A stretch of 64,000 bases of DNA from Serratia plymuthica NBRC 102599 (GCF_001590925.1 NZ_BCTU01000027.1:32719-96718), one strand, 5' to 3'; shown: positions 8,570 through 17,961, counted from the first letter of the stretch. Notes: generated by a model from the sequence alone, not told the origin. Made by a program: numbers and translations.

Positions 8570-8707
8570 GCCTAAGTATTTATATTATTAATTGCTCCTA
8601 ATCGATTATACGGTTTATTTAATTTTAAGATAAAATTATCGATATTATTCGCCTGCCAAGATTATATATCTAATCAATAGATTTATTGCGCGAATAAAGT
8701 ATCCATT
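8570..8707. other. A+T-rich intergenic spacer
   Basis: About 140 bp of very A+T-rich sequence between the membrane protein gene and the convergent AraC regulator gene. I see no gene or clear terminator in it. Confidence 0.4.
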
Positions 8708-9526
8708 TCACATAGCGATGCCGCTCCCCGCCATTTGGCCTGCGGCATTCCTTTCCGCCAGAAAGCGCGCCGGCGGTTTGCCTACCGCTTTGCGGAACAT
8801 GGTGACAAAGCCGCTGGCGCTCTCATAGCCCAGATCCAGCGCTACCTTCTGCACGCTGTCGCCCTTGGTCAGCCGTTGCAGCGCCAGCATCACGTGCAAC
8901 TGGCGGCGCCAGTGGCCGAAGCTCATGCCCATTTGCTGCTGCAGAGTGCGGTTGAGGGAGCGTTCGCTCATGCCGATGCGCTGCGCCCATTGGTTCAGGG
9001 TGGCTTTGTCCGCCGGATTGGCCAGCAGCCGCTCGGTCAGTTGGCGAATGCGTGCGTCTTGAGAGACCGGCAAATGCAGGTTTTCGATCGGCGCATTAAC
9101 CACCTGATCCAGCAGCACTGCGGTCAGCCGCCCTTCCGGGCCCTGCTCGTCATAGAGCGGATCGAACCTGCTGGCCTGCAACAGCAGCTCGCGCAGCAAC
9201 GGCGATACCGCCAGCGTGCAGCAATGGGTGGGCAGGCCGGCGATAGCGTCCTGATCGACAAACAGACAATAGCATTCGGTGTCGCCGGCCCCCTGGGCGC
9301 TATGCAGCACGTTGCTCGGCATCCAAAGCGCGCATTGCGGCGGCACCAGCCACAGGCCGTTTTCCGCCTCGCAGCGGATCATGCCGCGCACCGTATAAAT
9401 CAGCTGCGCCTTGCGGTGCCGGTGATGGGCCATCTCCCAATCGCTGCTGATGGTGGAGCCCTGTACGGCAAAAATCGCCCGCGCTACCTGATCGATATCG
9501 AAACGCGGTTCGGTGATAACTGGCAT
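8708..9526 (-). CDS. AraC family transcriptional regulator with N-terminal cupin (NimR-like)
   Basis: An N-terminal cupin-like sensor domain (AHHRHRKAQLIYTVRGMIRCEAENG) is followed by a C-terminal double HTH (WAQRIGMSERSLNRTLQQQMGMSFGHWRRQL ... VALDLGYESASGFVTMFRKAVGKPPARF). Length (272 residues) and layout fit the AraC regulators that control a neighbouring efflux gene. No transporter is adjacent here; the divergent gene is another AraC regulator. Start is uncertain: ATG 9526 has homologous-looking N-terminus but no RBS, while ATG 9562 has AGGA at good distance. Confidence 0.85.
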   Translation of the reverse strand: MPVITEPRFDIDQVARAIFAVQGSTISSDWEMAHHRHRKAQLIYTVRGMIRCEAENGLWLVPPQCALWMPSNVLHSAQGAGDTECYCLFVDQDAIAGLPTHCCTLAVSPLLRELLLQASRFDPLYDEQGPEGRLTAVLLDQVVNAPIENLHLPVSQDARIRQLTERLLANPADKATLNQWAQRIGMSERSLNRTLQQQMGMSFGHWRRQLHVMLALQRLTKGDSVQKVALDLGYESASGFVTMFRKAVGKPPARFLAERNAAGQMAGSGIAM

Positions 9527-9539
9527 GAGAATTATTCTC
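9527..9539. promoter_or_regulatory. Palindrome at the 5' end of the AraC regulator gene
   Basis: GAGAATTATTCTC is a perfect 13-bp palindrome directly before the chosen ATG. It could be an operator or part of the leader; function inferred only from symmetry and position. Confidence 0.3.
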
Positions 9540-9640
9540 AGTTTGGCGTGATTGAAAAACATTATGTCCTGATTGTGCAATGTGGTCTAGCGCGTTAGTC
9601 GATAAAGTAAGCGCCAGATTTAGCACTCTGAGGGGGCGCA

Positions 9641-10519
9641 ATGTATCAGCAACAGGTAATCACTCAACTGCTGGCCTGGATTGAGCAAAACCTCGACCAG
9701 CCGCTGACGCTGGACGATATCGCCGCCAAATCCGGCTATTCCAAATGGCACTTGCAGCGGCTGTTCAAGCAGTTAACCGGCCACGTTCTGGGGACCTACG
9801 CCCGGCGCAGAAGACTGAGCGCCGCCGCGCGCGAGTTGCGGCTCACCCACATCAGCGTGGCCTGCATTGCCGATAAGTACCAGTTTGATTCCCAGCAGAC
9901 CTTCACCCGCTGTTTCAAGAAGCAGTTCGGTTTGCCGCCGGCCGGTTATCGCCGCAGCCCGGATTGGGCCAGCCACGGCATGCAGCCGCCGCTGCGTTTG
10001 AGCGAAGGGCCGTTGCCGCAGGCGGACATCGTTACCCTGCCTGCCATGCAACTGGTGGGGCGCTCCCAGCGGGGCAACTGCACTCTGGGGCAACTGCCGC
10101 ATTCTAAACACGAGCTGCGTCAACACGCCTGGCGCCAGATGGTGCGCACGCAAGCCGAGCCGCCGGCGGTGGTGTATGGCCTCACCAGCCTGGAGGCGGA
10201 CAGCCGCCAACGCGGCGGCAAGCGCATTGTCTATACCGTGGCGCTGGCGGATGAACAGGCGGAAGGCGAGAGGGTGCTCATCGAGCAAGGCGACTACGCC
10301 AGTTTTGTTTATCAGGGCAGGGTGGAGGAATTACAAAACTTTATCGCCCGCCTGTACGATACCGCGATCCCGATGATGAAAGCGGTGCGGCGGCCGGGGC
10401 AGGATATCGAGCGCTTTTACCCGGCGGCGGGCGGCGTCTGCAACGGAGCAAGCACGGCGATCCGTTGTGAATACCTGATCCCCATACGCCGGATGACGCC
10501 GCCAGACGTCGCGCTTTAG
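9641..10519 (+). CDS. Rob-like AraC family regulator with GyrI-like C-terminal domain
   Basis: The 292-residue product aligns along its length with E. coli Rob (289 residues): N-terminal double HTH (LDDIAAKSGYSKWHLQRLFKQLTG, FDSQQTFTRCFKKQFGLPPAGYRRSPDW) and a C-terminal GyrI-like ligand-binding domain ending with GQDIERFYPA and a CEYLIPIRR tail. Such proteins bind marbox sites and switch on efflux and stress genes. Divergence from Rob is considerable, so this is likely a paralogue. It is divergently transcribed from the other AraC gene. Confidence 0.88.
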   Translation: MYQQQVITQLLAWIEQNLDQPLTLDDIAAKSGYSKWHLQRLFKQLTGHVLGTYARRRRLSAAARELRLTHISVACIADKYQFDSQQTFTRCFKKQFGLPPAGYRRSPDWASHGMQPPLRLSEGPLPQADIVTLPAMQLVGRSQRGNCTLGQLPHSKHELRQHAWRQMVRTQAEPPAVVYGLTSLEADSRQRGGKRIVYTVALADEQAEGERVLIEQGDYASFVYQGRVEELQNFIARLYDTAIPMMKAVRRPGQDIERFYPAAGGVCNGASTAIRCEYLIPIRRMTPPDVAL

Positions 10520-10529
10520 CGGCGTTTTT
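10496..10529 (+). terminator. Terminator overlapping the 3' end of the Rob-like gene
   Basis: ACGCCGC pairs with GCGGCGT across a 16-nt loop and is followed by TTTT; the stem begins inside the last codons of the gene. Confidence 0.6.
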
Positions 10530-10693
10530 CACAGTAAGTCATCTTCATACCGCAGCAGGTTACAAAAAAGTGCGTCATGACACAGGGAATGTTTCGCACT
10601 TAGGTCAATGTGCACATATAATGCGCATCCGGTCATTTATGGCCGAAAATAACCTATATCAATAATCTGCCAGTGGCCACGACCAACACGAAG

Positions 10694-11614
10694 ATGAAAA
10701 TGAACATTCGCGCGTTATTAACCCTGTGTACGGCGCTGGTTGCATTCAGCCAGTCTGCCTTCGCCGTCGTATACCCTTTGCCTGCCAAAGACAGCCGTCT
10801 GGTCGGTGAAAACATCCAAATCACCGTACCCGAAGACAGCAAGCTGCCGCTGGAGAGCTTTGCCGCTCAATACCAGATGGGCCTGAGCAATATGCTGGAA
10901 GCCAACCCGGGCGTGGATCCGTTCCTGCCGAAAGCGGGCAGCACCCTGACCATCCCACAGCAGTTGATCCTGCCGGACGCACCGCGTGAAGGCATCATCA
11001 TCAACAGCGCCGAGATGCGTCTGTACTACTACCCGAAAGGCACCAACACCGTGATCGTGCTGCCAATCGGTATCGGCCAGTTGGGTAAAGACACCCCGCT
11101 GAACTGGATTACCTCGGTACAGCGCAAAAAAGATGGCCCAACCTGGACGCCAACCGCCAAGATGCGTGAAGAATACGCGGCTGACGGCGAGATCCTGCCT
11201 GCGGTGTTCCCGGCCGGTCCGGACAACCCGATGGGTCTGTATGCGCTGTATGTTGGCCGCCTGTATGCGATCCACGGCACCAACGCCAACTTCGGTATCG
11301 GCCTGCGCGTGAGCCACGGTTGTGTGCGTCTGCGTGCTGACGACATCAAATACCTGTTCGACAACGTGCCGGTCGGCACCCGCGTGCAGTTTATCAACGA
11401 GCCGGTGAAAGCCAGCGTTGAGCCGGACGGTTCCCGTTACATGGAAGTGCACAACCCGCTTTCCGCTAACGAAGAAGAACTGAAATCCAAAGATCCGGTG
11501 CCGTTAACCCTTTCTGCCGCCGTGGGCAAAGTGGCGATGGATCCTGCCGTTAACCAGAGCGAAGTGGACGCGGCGATTAAGGCCCGTTCCGGTATGCCGG
11601 TTAAAGTGAACTGA
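10694..11614 (+). CDS. ldtB: L,D-transpeptidase (YbiS/LdtB type)
   Basis: It has a signal peptide ([24 protein letters not shown]), a LysM-like segment ([19 protein letters not shown]), then the YkuD catalytic domain with [20 protein letters not shown], where the Cys is the nucleophile and the His/Arg complete the site. Length (about 306 residues) and sequence are closest to E. coli YbiS (LdtB), which attaches Braun lipoprotein to peptidoglycan in the periplasm. A GTG at 10673 would extend the N-terminus, but the signal peptide argues for ATG 10694 (or 10700). A TATAAT box lies at 10617-10622. Confidence 0.93.
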   Translation: MKMNIRALLTLCTALVAFSQSAFAVVYPLPAKDSRLVGENIQITVPEDSKLPLESFAAQYQMGLSNMLEANPGVDPFLPKAGSTLTIPQQLILPDAPREGIIINSAEMRLYYYPKGTNTVIVLPIGIGQLGKDTPLNWITSVQRKKDGPTWTPTAKMREEYAADGEILPAVFPAGPDNPMGLYALYVGRLYAIHGTNANFGIGLRVSHGCVRLRADDIKYLFDNVPVGTRVQFINEPVKASVEPDGSRYMEVHNPLSANEEELKSKDPVPLTLSAAVGKVAMDPAVNQSEVDAAIKARSGMPVKVN

Positions 11615-11641
11615 TAGCCCCGGGCTTCAGTGGTTGCGATA

Positions 11642-11667
11642 AAAGACGCCTGCGGGCGTCTTTTTTT
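11642..11667 (+). terminator. Rho-independent terminator of ldtB
   Basis: AAAGACGCC and GGCGTCTTT form a perfect stem with a short loop and a run of seven T. Confidence 0.9.
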
Positions 11668-11767
11668 ATGCCTTTCGGCCGCCATCCTCGGTAATCAATA
11701 TCGCATGGCGAACTCATCTTTATTATTTCCCAATCATCGTCTTCAATACTAAAAGCGCGGACTCGTA

Positions 11768-11887
11768 ATGGGATTTATCGGCTCTTTCAATATACCTGTT
11801 ATCGCACGGGGTCCGGATCAATTCGTATTGATTGCAGCCAGGCAAACGCTGGGCTGGATTAAAAGAGAACGGCAAAAAAGAAGCTGA
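11768..11887 (+). CDS. Possible 39-codon ORF just upstream of the decarboxylase operon
   Basis: ATG at 11768 opens a 39-codon frame ending TGA at 11885-11887, 18 bp before the decarboxylase subunit C start. The product is basic at its C-terminus (WIKRERQKRS). No RBS is obvious and no family is recognised. It lies where the B subunit gene normally stands, but does not resemble the C-terminus of UbiX-type proteins. It may be a remnant, a leader peptide or not a gene. Confidence 0.25.
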   Translation: MGFIGSFNIPVIARGPDQFVLIAARQTLGWIKRERQKRS

Positions 11888-11905
11888 CAGTGAGGAGGTT
11901 TAAAG

Positions 11906-13333
11906 ATGGCTTATGATGATCTTCGAAGTTATTTATCTGCGCTGGATGAGGCCGGACAATTACTCGAAATTACAGAGGAGGTTCAGGCGGAACCGGATAT
12001 TGCCGCGGCGGCAAACGCAACCGGAAGAATCGGTGAAGGCGCCCCGGCCATTTCATTCAGGAACATTAAAGGATTTGAACATGCTCACGTGGTAATGAAC
12101 ACCATGGGATCATGGCAAAACCACGCCATTTCCCTGGGGCTCCCGCCGACAACGCCGGTGAAACAGCAAATCGATGAGTATATTCGCCGCTGGGATCGTT
12201 TCCCTGTCTCTGTGGAACGCCGCGATAATCCGCCCTGGGCTCAGAACGAGGTCAACGGCGAGGATATTAATCTGTTTGAGATCCTTCCGCTGTTTCGCTT
12301 AAACGACGGTGACGGCGGATTCTATCTTGATAAAGCCTGCGTGGTTTCCCGTGACCCTGAAGATCCCGGGCACTTCGGCAAGCAAAACGTCGGCATTTAT
12401 CGTATGCAGGTGAAGGGAAAACGCAAGCTTGGTCTGCAACCCGTACCAGTGCACGACATCGCACTGCATCTTCATAAAGCCGAAGAGCGCGGAGAGGATC
12501 TTCCTATCGCCATTACGCTGGGTAACGACCCGATCATTACGCTGATGGGGGCGACGCCGCTGAAATACGATCAGTCGGAGTATGAAATGGCCGGTGCCCT
12601 CCGTGGAAGCCCGTACCCGATAGCGACGGCCCCCTTGACCGGCTTCGATGTACCCTGGGGTTCTGAAGTCATCATTGAAGGGGTGATTGAAGGCCGCAAG
12701 CGCGAGCTTGAAGGCCCTTTCGGTGAATTTACGGGCCACTATTCCGGTGGCCGCAACATGACGGTGGTGCGCATTGATAAGGTTTCTTACCGCTCACGGC
12801 CGATTTTTGAATCCTTGTATCTGGGCATGCCCTGGACAGAAATCGACTATCTGATAGGGCCGGCAACCTGCGTGCCGTTGTATCAACAGCTGAAAGCCGA
12901 GTTTCCGGAAGTGCAGGCGGTGAATGCGATGTATACCCATGGGCTGCTCGTCATCATTTCAACCAAAAAGCGTTATGGCGGTTTTGCTCGTGCGGTGGGA
13001 ATGCGGGCAATGACCACGCCGCACGGTCTTGGTTACGTGAAAATGGTGATCATGGTCGATGAAGATGTTGATCCCTTTAACCTGCCGCAGGTCATGTGGG
13101 CGTTGTCCACCAAGGTCAACCCGGCCGGCGACCTGGTGCAAATGCCAAACATGCCTGTGCTGAAATTGGATCCCGGTTCCAGCCCTGCGGGTATCACGGA
13201 CAAATTAATCATCGACGCGACAACGCCGGTTGCTCCGGATACGCGTGGCCACTACAGCCAGCCGGTCAAAGACTTACCCGAAACCGCCCTTTGGGTGGAT
13301 AAATTAACCACCATGCTGGCTAACCGCCATTAA
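11906..13333 (+). CDS. Non-oxidative hydroxyarylic acid decarboxylase, subunit C (UbiD family)
   Basis: The 475-residue product is a UbiD-family decarboxylase closest to the VdcC/EcdC/YclC group that removes CO2 from vanillate, 4-hydroxybenzoate and related acids. Visible are NDGGFYLDKACVVSRDP, the prenylated-FMN binding region around GNDPIITLMGA and SEYEMAGALRG, and the catalytic E-R-E region (ELEGPFGEFTGHYSGG). A strong RBS (GTGAGGAGG) precedes it. Subunit D follows by 9 bp. These operons are usually BCD; the UbiX-like flavin prenyltransferase B is missing here and must come from elsewhere (for example chromosomal ubiX) if the enzyme works. Confidence 0.9.
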   Translation: MAYDDLRSYLSALDEAGQLLEITEEVQAEPDIAAAANATGRIGEGAPAISFRNIKGFEHAHVVMNTMGSWQNHAISLGLPPTTPVKQQIDEYIRRWDRFPVSVERRDNPPWAQNEVNGEDINLFEILPLFRLNDGDGGFYLDKACVVSRDPEDPGHFGKQNVGIYRMQVKGKRKLGLQPVPVHDIALHLHKAEERGEDLPIAITLGNDPIITLMGATPLKYDQSEYEMAGALRGSPYPIATAPLTGFDVPWGSEVIIEGVIEGRKRELEGPFGEFTGHYSGGRNMTVVRIDKVSYRSRPIFESLYLGMPWTEIDYLIGPATCVPLYQQLKAEFPEVQAVNAMYTHGLLVIISTKKRYGGFARAVGMRAMTTPHGLGYVKMVIMVDEDVDPFNLPQVMWALSTKVNPAGDLVQMPNMPVLKLDPGSSPAGITDKLIIDATTPVAPDTRGHYSQPVKDLPETALWVDKLTTMLANRH

Positions 13334-13342
13334 GGAGCTCAT

Positions 13343-13570
13343 ATGATTTGTCCTCGTTGCGCCGATCAGAAAATAGACGTCATGGCGCATTCGCCGGTCA
13401 AGGACGTATGGACGGTATATCAGTGCCAGCACTGCCTCTATGCTTGGCGAAACACCGAACCCGCCCGCAGAACGGAACGGGAACATTATCCGCTCGAATT
13501 TCGCATGACTCAGCACGATATCGATAATGCGCCGGAAGTGCCGACCATTCCTCCCCTTCTGACGAAATAA
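13343..13570 (+). CDS. Hydroxyarylic acid decarboxylase subunit D
   Basis: 75 residues with a zinc-ribbon-like pattern of two CxxC pairs (MICPRCAD and YQCQHCLYAW) and the conserved tail IPPLL, as in VdcD/EcdD (YclD). This small subunit accompanies UbiD-type subunit C; its precise role is unclear. It starts 9 bp behind subunit C and is followed by a strong terminator, closing the two-gene operon. Confidence 0.85.
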   Translation: MICPRCADQKIDVMAHSPVKDVWTVYQCQHCLYAWRNTEPARRTEREHYPLEFRMTQHDIDNAPEVPTIPPLLTK

Positions 13571-13576
13571 ATCCGA

Positions 13577-13600
13577 AGGCGGGTAAAAGCCCGCCTTTTT
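13577..13600 (+). terminator. Terminator of the decarboxylase operon
   Basis: AGGCGGG TAAAA CCCGCCT-type perfect stem followed by TTTTT. Confidence 0.9.
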
Positions 13601-13856
13601 ATCCCCTCCGTCCGATCGGTACACCCTGTCACTATTTTCACATTTATGGCTCTGCCATCAGTACGGCGATAGGCCTGAATCGCAGTTATTCCGATAAAAA
13701 ATAGCGTTAATTAATGGGTTATATATCCCCTGTCGCACCTGCGATTGAGATAATTTTCGCAAAAAATCCACGCTGTGAGAATAAGATCACAAAAGCGTAA
13801 CGAAAGGTAAACAAAGGCCTCCTATATTGGCTGCTTTGCTTTTGGGAGGGAGTGCC

Positions 13857-14264
13857 ATGCGTAACTGGAACGAACCGAAAAAGAACAAGGCGCACATCGA
13901 GTTGATCCCCATGATCGACGTGATGATGTTTTTGCTGGTGTTTTTTGTGCTGATTAGCCTGAACGTGATCCCGGCGCTGGGGCTGAAAACCCAGTTGCCG
14001 TCTGCCGGCAGCGCTCAGCAACTGAAGCCGCAGAAGAAAGCGATCATCACGCTGGGGGCTGAAGAACAATTGCAGCTGGACGGCCAACCGGTGGCGCTTA
14101 ACGCGCTGGTCAGCACGCTCAAACAGCAGCAGCAGGAAAACCAGACCACCACCATTATCGTCAACAGCGACAAGGGCGTTGCGGTGGAGCGACTGGTGGC
14201 GGTGATGGATAACCTGCGCCAGGGCGGATTCTATTCCGTCTCCATCGCTACACGGAAGCTGTGA
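13857..14264 (+). CDS. exbD: ExbD/TolR family proton-channel subunit
   Basis: 135 residues: cytoplasmic N-terminus ending in HIELIPMIDVMMFLLVFFVLIS, the single membrane helix with the essential Asp of the ExbD family, then a periplasmic domain. Together with ExbB it uses the proton gradient to energise TonB. ATG 13857 is chosen over 13827 because GGGAGG lies 6-7 bp upstream. It is the first gene of a five-gene operon in the unusual order exbD-tonB-receptor-exbB-phospholipase D; tonB starts one base after its stop. Confidence 0.9.
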   Translation: MRNWNEPKKNKAHIELIPMIDVMMFLLVFFVLISLNVIPALGLKTQLPSAGSAQQLKPQKKAIITLGAEEQLQLDGQPVALNALVSTLKQQQQENQTTTIIVNSDKGVAVERLVAVMDNLRQGGFYSVSIATRKL

Positions 14265-14265
14265 C

Positions 14266-15006
14266 ATGTATCTGCTCTATCGTTCACGTCACCTTTTCAG
14301 CTGGCTGCCGGCGCTGATCGTGGCGGGCTGTTTGCTGTTCGCCAGCCAGCAGGCTGCGCTGAAAATCCAGCCACGCTATGACGACACCACCATGGAACTG
14401 GCGCTGGTCGAGCCGGAACCTGAACCTCAGCCGGAACCGCCGGTGGAAACCCCACCGCAACCCGAACCCCCGCCACCGGAGCCACAACCCGTTCCTGAAC
14501 CCGTGGTGCCGGCCCCAGAGCCGATTATCGAGGCCAAGCCGGTTCCCAAACCGCAGCCAAAACCCAAGCCCAAACCGGTGAAAGAGAAAGCCAAACCGGT
14601 AGAAAAGGCCAAACCGGTATCCGCGCAGCCTGCGCCGAAAGCGTTGGTCAGCAAGCCTGCGCCCACGCCGGCCGCACCTGCCGCGCCGAAGGTCAACGCC
14701 CAGGCGATCGAAAACGGTTATTTGCAGGCACTGCGCCACGAACTGGAACAGCGCAAGCGCTACCCGAGCGGACGGCAGGCTTCGCTCGAACGGCCGCAGG
14801 GCAACGTCGAGGTCTGGCTGGAGGTCGATCGCAGCGGCCGCGTGCTCTCTTCCGGCATCGCCAACAAGGCTGCCAGCATGCTGCTGAACCGCGCGGCGAT
14901 GAGCAGTTTACAAAGCATCAGCCAGGTGAAGGCGTTCCCGAGCGACGCTTTTGCCGGGCAAACAACAAAACGATTTTCAGCCACGTTCAATTATCAGGCG
15001 CCGTAG
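14266..15006 (+). CDS. tonB: TonB family energy transducer
   Basis: 246 residues: N-terminal membrane anchor (LFSWLPALIVAGCLLFASQQA), a long Pro-Glu then Pro-Lys rich periplasmic spacer (residues about 45-140), and a TonB C-terminal domain (YLQALRHELEQRKRYPSGRQ, QGNVEVWLEVDRSGRV). It transmits energy from the inner membrane to the outer membrane receptor encoded next. It is dedicated to this operon, comparable in arrangement to HasB, and is presumably additional to the housekeeping TonB. Confidence 0.92.
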   Translation: MYLLYRSRHLFSWLPALIVAGCLLFASQQAALKIQPRYDDTTMELALVEPEPEPQPEPPVETPPQPEPPPPEPQPVPEPVVPAPEPIIEAKPVPKPQPKPKPKPVKEKAKPVEKAKPVSAQPAPKALVSKPAPTPAAPAAPKVNAQAIENGYLQALRHELEQRKRYPSGRQASLERPQGNVEVWLEVDRSGRVLSSGIANKAASMLLNRAAMSSLQSISQVKAFPSDAFAGQTTKRFSATFNYQAP

Positions 15007-15047
15007 CGACCTGGCATAACAGTTTGATTTTTTAGGGGATGGAAACA

Positions 15048-17291
15048 ATGAAGTCTTTCAATCGATCTGGGATTTATCTGGCGGTGATGTCGGCGATGCT
15101 GCCGGGCGCGGCGCTGGCGGCGGACACCACCGACGTCGGTACCATCAGCGTGAAGGGGCAGTCGCTGGGCGGCGGCATGATGGTGCAGGACGACAGCGCC
15201 AAGGCGCGCTCCACCGTCACCAAAGAGGCGATGGACAAAATGCCCGCGGCGGCCAACGCCATCGACAAGCTGAAATACACACCAGGCCTGAACGTCAACA
15301 GCAACGACGCCAGCGGCCTGAGCGGCGTCGATTACACCATGCGCGGCATGAACTCGGATCAGATCGGCCTGTCGATGGACGGTATCCCGATCAACGACTC
15401 CGGCAACTATGCCGTCTATCCGAACCTGCTGGGCGATTCGGAGAACCTGGAGGAAGTGTTCGTCACCCAGGGATCATCCGAGGCGGACGGCCCGCACATC
15501 GGCTCCAGCGGCGGCAATATCGGCATGGTGACGCGCCGCCCGGCAAAAGATTTCGGCGGCTTCGTCAAGCAGACGCTGGGCAGCAACAACCTGAGCAAAA
15601 CCTTTGCCCGTTTGGAAACCGGCGAGTACAACGGTTTCAGCAACTGGTTATCCTACTCGCACACCGAGGCGAAAAAGTGGCGCGGAGAAGGGCGCGAATA
15701 TTCCAACAAGTTTGAAATGAACTCGCTGTACGAAGACGGCAACGGCAACAGCAGTAATCTGATCATGAAGTACAACCGCCAGCAGAACGTCAACTACAAC
15801 ACCCTGAGCAAGGCGCAGTTCGAAAACGACGGGCGCGATACCGACTACGCCACCACGCCGGAATACAACAGCAAGGGCCAGTTGAACAAGTACTACAAAC
15901 TCAACCGCAACCCGTTCGATACCTTCACGCTGTCATTCACCCAGAAGCTGCAACTGCGCGACAATCTGTCGCTGACCCTGCAGCCGTATTACTACTGGGG
16001 CAACGGCGGCAGCTTTACCGGCCAGACGGCATCGGTGCTGTCCAATACGTCGGATAAGGCCGGGCAGTACGATCTGAGCAATCTGAAGTCCAACACCTAT
16101 TACCGCCCTTCCTGGACCCAGACCTGGCGCCCCGGCATTACCACCAAGCTGAAGTGGGACATCAACGATCAGCACAGCCTGGATATCGGCTACTGGTATG
16201 AACGTGCGCGTCAGTTGCAGACCCAGCCGTTTATCGGCATCAAGGATGACGGCAACCCGGCGCAGATTTCGGGCAAACCGGGCGGTTCCGATCAGGTGCA
16301 GGACGCCAACGGCAAGACCGTGCAGGGGCGTAACCAATACACCATCACCCCAGCGCAGAAAGTGTGGCTGCAGGACACCTGGTACGCCACGCCGGACTGG
16401 ACCTTCGTCGGCGGGCTGGCCTATCAGTACGTAGAACGTAAAGGGGACAACCGCGGCAGCCTGTATAACGTGCCGGAGAAGCGCGATGCCACTTACCACG
16501 AATTCCTGCCGAACTTCAGCGCCAGCTACAAGCTGAACCAGGAAAATCAGGTGTTCTATAACCTGACGCGCAACATGCGCACCCCACCGAACTACGTGCT
16601 GTACAACGTCGGCGACTCGATCAGCACCAAGCCGGAGCTGAGCTGGAACCACGAGCTGGGCTGGCGTTTCCAGCAGGAAGACATGCTGATGAGCGCCACG
16701 TTGTTCTATATGCGCTACAGCGATCGTCAAGTCTCCACCACCAACTCGTCCGGCGACTACGAGATGATGAACATCGGCAACGTGGAGAACAAAGGGCTGG
16801 AGCTGGAGTGGAGCGGCCAATTGCCGCACAACTTTAACTACTACACCTCATACACCTATACACAGTCGAAGCAGAAGAACGACATCGTCAGCAACGGCGG
16901 GTTGCCGCTGCCGACGTCCGGCAAAGAGGTGCCGAACGTGCCGAAAAACCTGCTGAACATGACGCTGGGCTACGACGACGGCCTGTATTACGGCAGCGTC
17001 AGCGGCAAATACGTCAGTTCGTTCTACGGCGATCTGACCAACGACGAGAAGATCGGCGGCCGCACGGTGTTCGATCTGGCGGCGGGGGTGCATTTGCCGG
17101 TGGACAAGAAAATCATCAAAAGCGCAGCGCTGCGCTTTGGCGTCAGCAACCTGTTTGACAAGGAATACCTGACCTCGGTGCGTACCACCACCTTCAACGC
17201 CGCGCCTTATGGCGGCGTGAAAGCCAGTACGCCGTATTACAACGTCGGGGAAGAGCGCACCTTTAGCGTGTCGCTGGAAGCCACCTTTTAA
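15048..17291 (+). CDS. TonB-dependent outer membrane receptor
   Basis: 747 residues: signal peptide ending GAALAA, a short N-terminal segment that would contain the TonB box (TDVGTISV), plug domain (DKLKYTPGLNVNSNDASG, YTMRGMNSDQIGLSMDGIPIND), and a 22-strand barrel ending in ...SVSLEATF with terminal Phe. ATG 15048 fits the RBS AGGGGATGG better than 15039. The ligand is not evident; plug and barrel do not look like those of well-known haem, ferrichrome or enterobactin receptors. The neighbouring exported phospholipase D suggests a phosphodiester-containing substrate, but this is inference. Confidence 0.9.
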   Translation: MKSFNRSGIYLAVMSAMLPGAALAADTTDVGTISVKGQSLGGGMMVQDDSAKARSTVTKEAMDKMPAAANAIDKLKYTPGLNVNSNDASGLSGVDYTMRGMNSDQIGLSMDGIPINDSGNYAVYPNLLGDSENLEEVFVTQGSSEADGPHIGSSGGNIGMVTRRPAKDFGGFVKQTLGSNNLSKTFARLETGEYNGFSNWLSYSHTEAKKWRGEGREYSNKFEMNSLYEDGNGNSSNLIMKYNRQQNVNYNTLSKAQFENDGRDTDYATTPEYNSKGQLNKYYKLNRNPFDTFTLSFTQKLQLRDNLSLTLQPYYYWGNGGSFTGQTASVLSNTSDKAGQYDLSNLKSNTYYRPSWTQTWRPGITTKLKWDINDQHSLDIGYWYERARQLQTQPFIGIKDDGNPAQISGKPGGSDQVQDANGKTVQGRNQYTITPAQKVWLQDTWYATPDWTFVGGLAYQYVERKGDNRGSLYNVPEKRDATYHEFLPNFSASYKLNQENQVFYNLTRNMRTPPNYVLYNVGDSISTKPELSWNHELGWRFQQEDMLMSATLFYMRYSDRQVSTTNSSGDYEMMNIGNVENKGLELEWSGQLPHNFNYYTSYTYTQSKQKNDIVSNGGLPLPTSGKEVPNVPKNLLNMTLGYDDGLYYGSVSGKYVSSFYGDLTNDEKIGGRTVFDLAAGVHLPVDKKIIKSAALRFGVSNLFDKEYLTSVRTTTFNAAPYGGVKASTPYYNVGEERTFSVSLEATF

Positions 17292-17310
17292 CTAATCCGA
17301 GGGGTATGTT

Positions 17311-17961
17311 ATGAATGCCAATTTATTGCACGACATTATTTTCTACGTGATGTACGCCGCGCTGGCGATTGCGCTGGTGATCATTATCGAACGCGCGCTG
17401 TATTTCGCTTACACCCAGCGCCAGGCCCGTCGGTTGGAGCAGGCGCTGACGCCGGACGTGCATCGCGCCGCCGATCTGCCGGACGAACTGACCCAGCGCA
17501 ACAGCCTGCCGCTGGCGGTGATCGCGCCGGTACTGGAGCAGAAGCACCGCGCCGGTGACCGCGAAGCGATAGGCGATTTGGTCGACGCGCAGTACCTGTT
17601 GAGCAAACCGCTGATGGCGCGTGGCCTGTGGCTGTTGGAAACCATCGTCACCGCTGCACCGCTGCTGGGGCTGTTGGGCACGGTGATGGGGATTATCGAA
17701 ACCTTTAAGGCGCTGGCCGCTTCCGGGGTGTCGGAGCCGAGTCTGGTGTCCGCCGGCATGGGCACCGCGCTGTACGCCACCGGGCTGGGGATCGCCATTG
17801 CGCTGCTGTGCCTGGTGGGCAACAACTACCTGCAAAGCCGCATGGAGCGCATCAACGAACTGTTGAAGGTGCTGTTGATCCGCGCCGGTGCGCCGGCCAG
17901 CCGCCCGGAAAACGGCAGCCGCGAGCAATGGGTTGACAGTGAGGCACCGCGCTATGCCTAA
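17311..17961 (+). CDS. exbB: ExbB/TolQ family proton-channel subunit
   Basis: 216 residues with three membrane helices: an N-terminal one (IIFYVMYAALAIALVIII) and two in the conserved MotA/TolQ/ExbB domain (LLETIVTAAPLLGLLGTVMGIIETFKAL and MGTALYATGLGIAIALLCLVG), where the Thr/Pro positions lining the proton path are kept. It partners with the ExbD four genes upstream of the operon end. The phospholipase D gene overlaps its last 8 bp. Confidence 0.92.
   Translation: MNANLLHDIIFYVMYAALAIALVIIIERALYFAYTQRQARRLEQALTPDVHRAADLPDELTQRNSLPLAVIAPVLEQKHRAGDREAIGDLVDAQYLLSKPLMARGLWLLETIVTAAPLLGLLGTVMGIIETFKALAASGVSEPSLVSAGMGTALYATGLGIAIALLCLVGNNYLQSRMERINELLKVLLIRAGAPASRPENGSREQWVDSEAPRYA

Noticed and set aside
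13628..13646. Pho-box-like sequence upstream of the exbD operon
   Set aside because: Only the first CTGTCAC half is good; the second half matches 4 of 7, too weak for a phosphate-regulation claim.
13744..13762. Fur-box-like stretch upstream of exbD
   Set aside because: Roughly half of the 19 consensus positions match and symmetry is poor.
13774..13791. CRP-like inverted repeat TGTGA...TCACA upstream of exbD
   Set aside because: The spacer is 8 bp and not the 6 bp CRP needs; it may be another operator, but the evidence is symmetry alone.
14400..14640. Short tandem repeats in tonB DNA
   Set aside because: They encode the Pro-Glu/Pro-Lys spacer normal for TonB and are not an independent repeat element.
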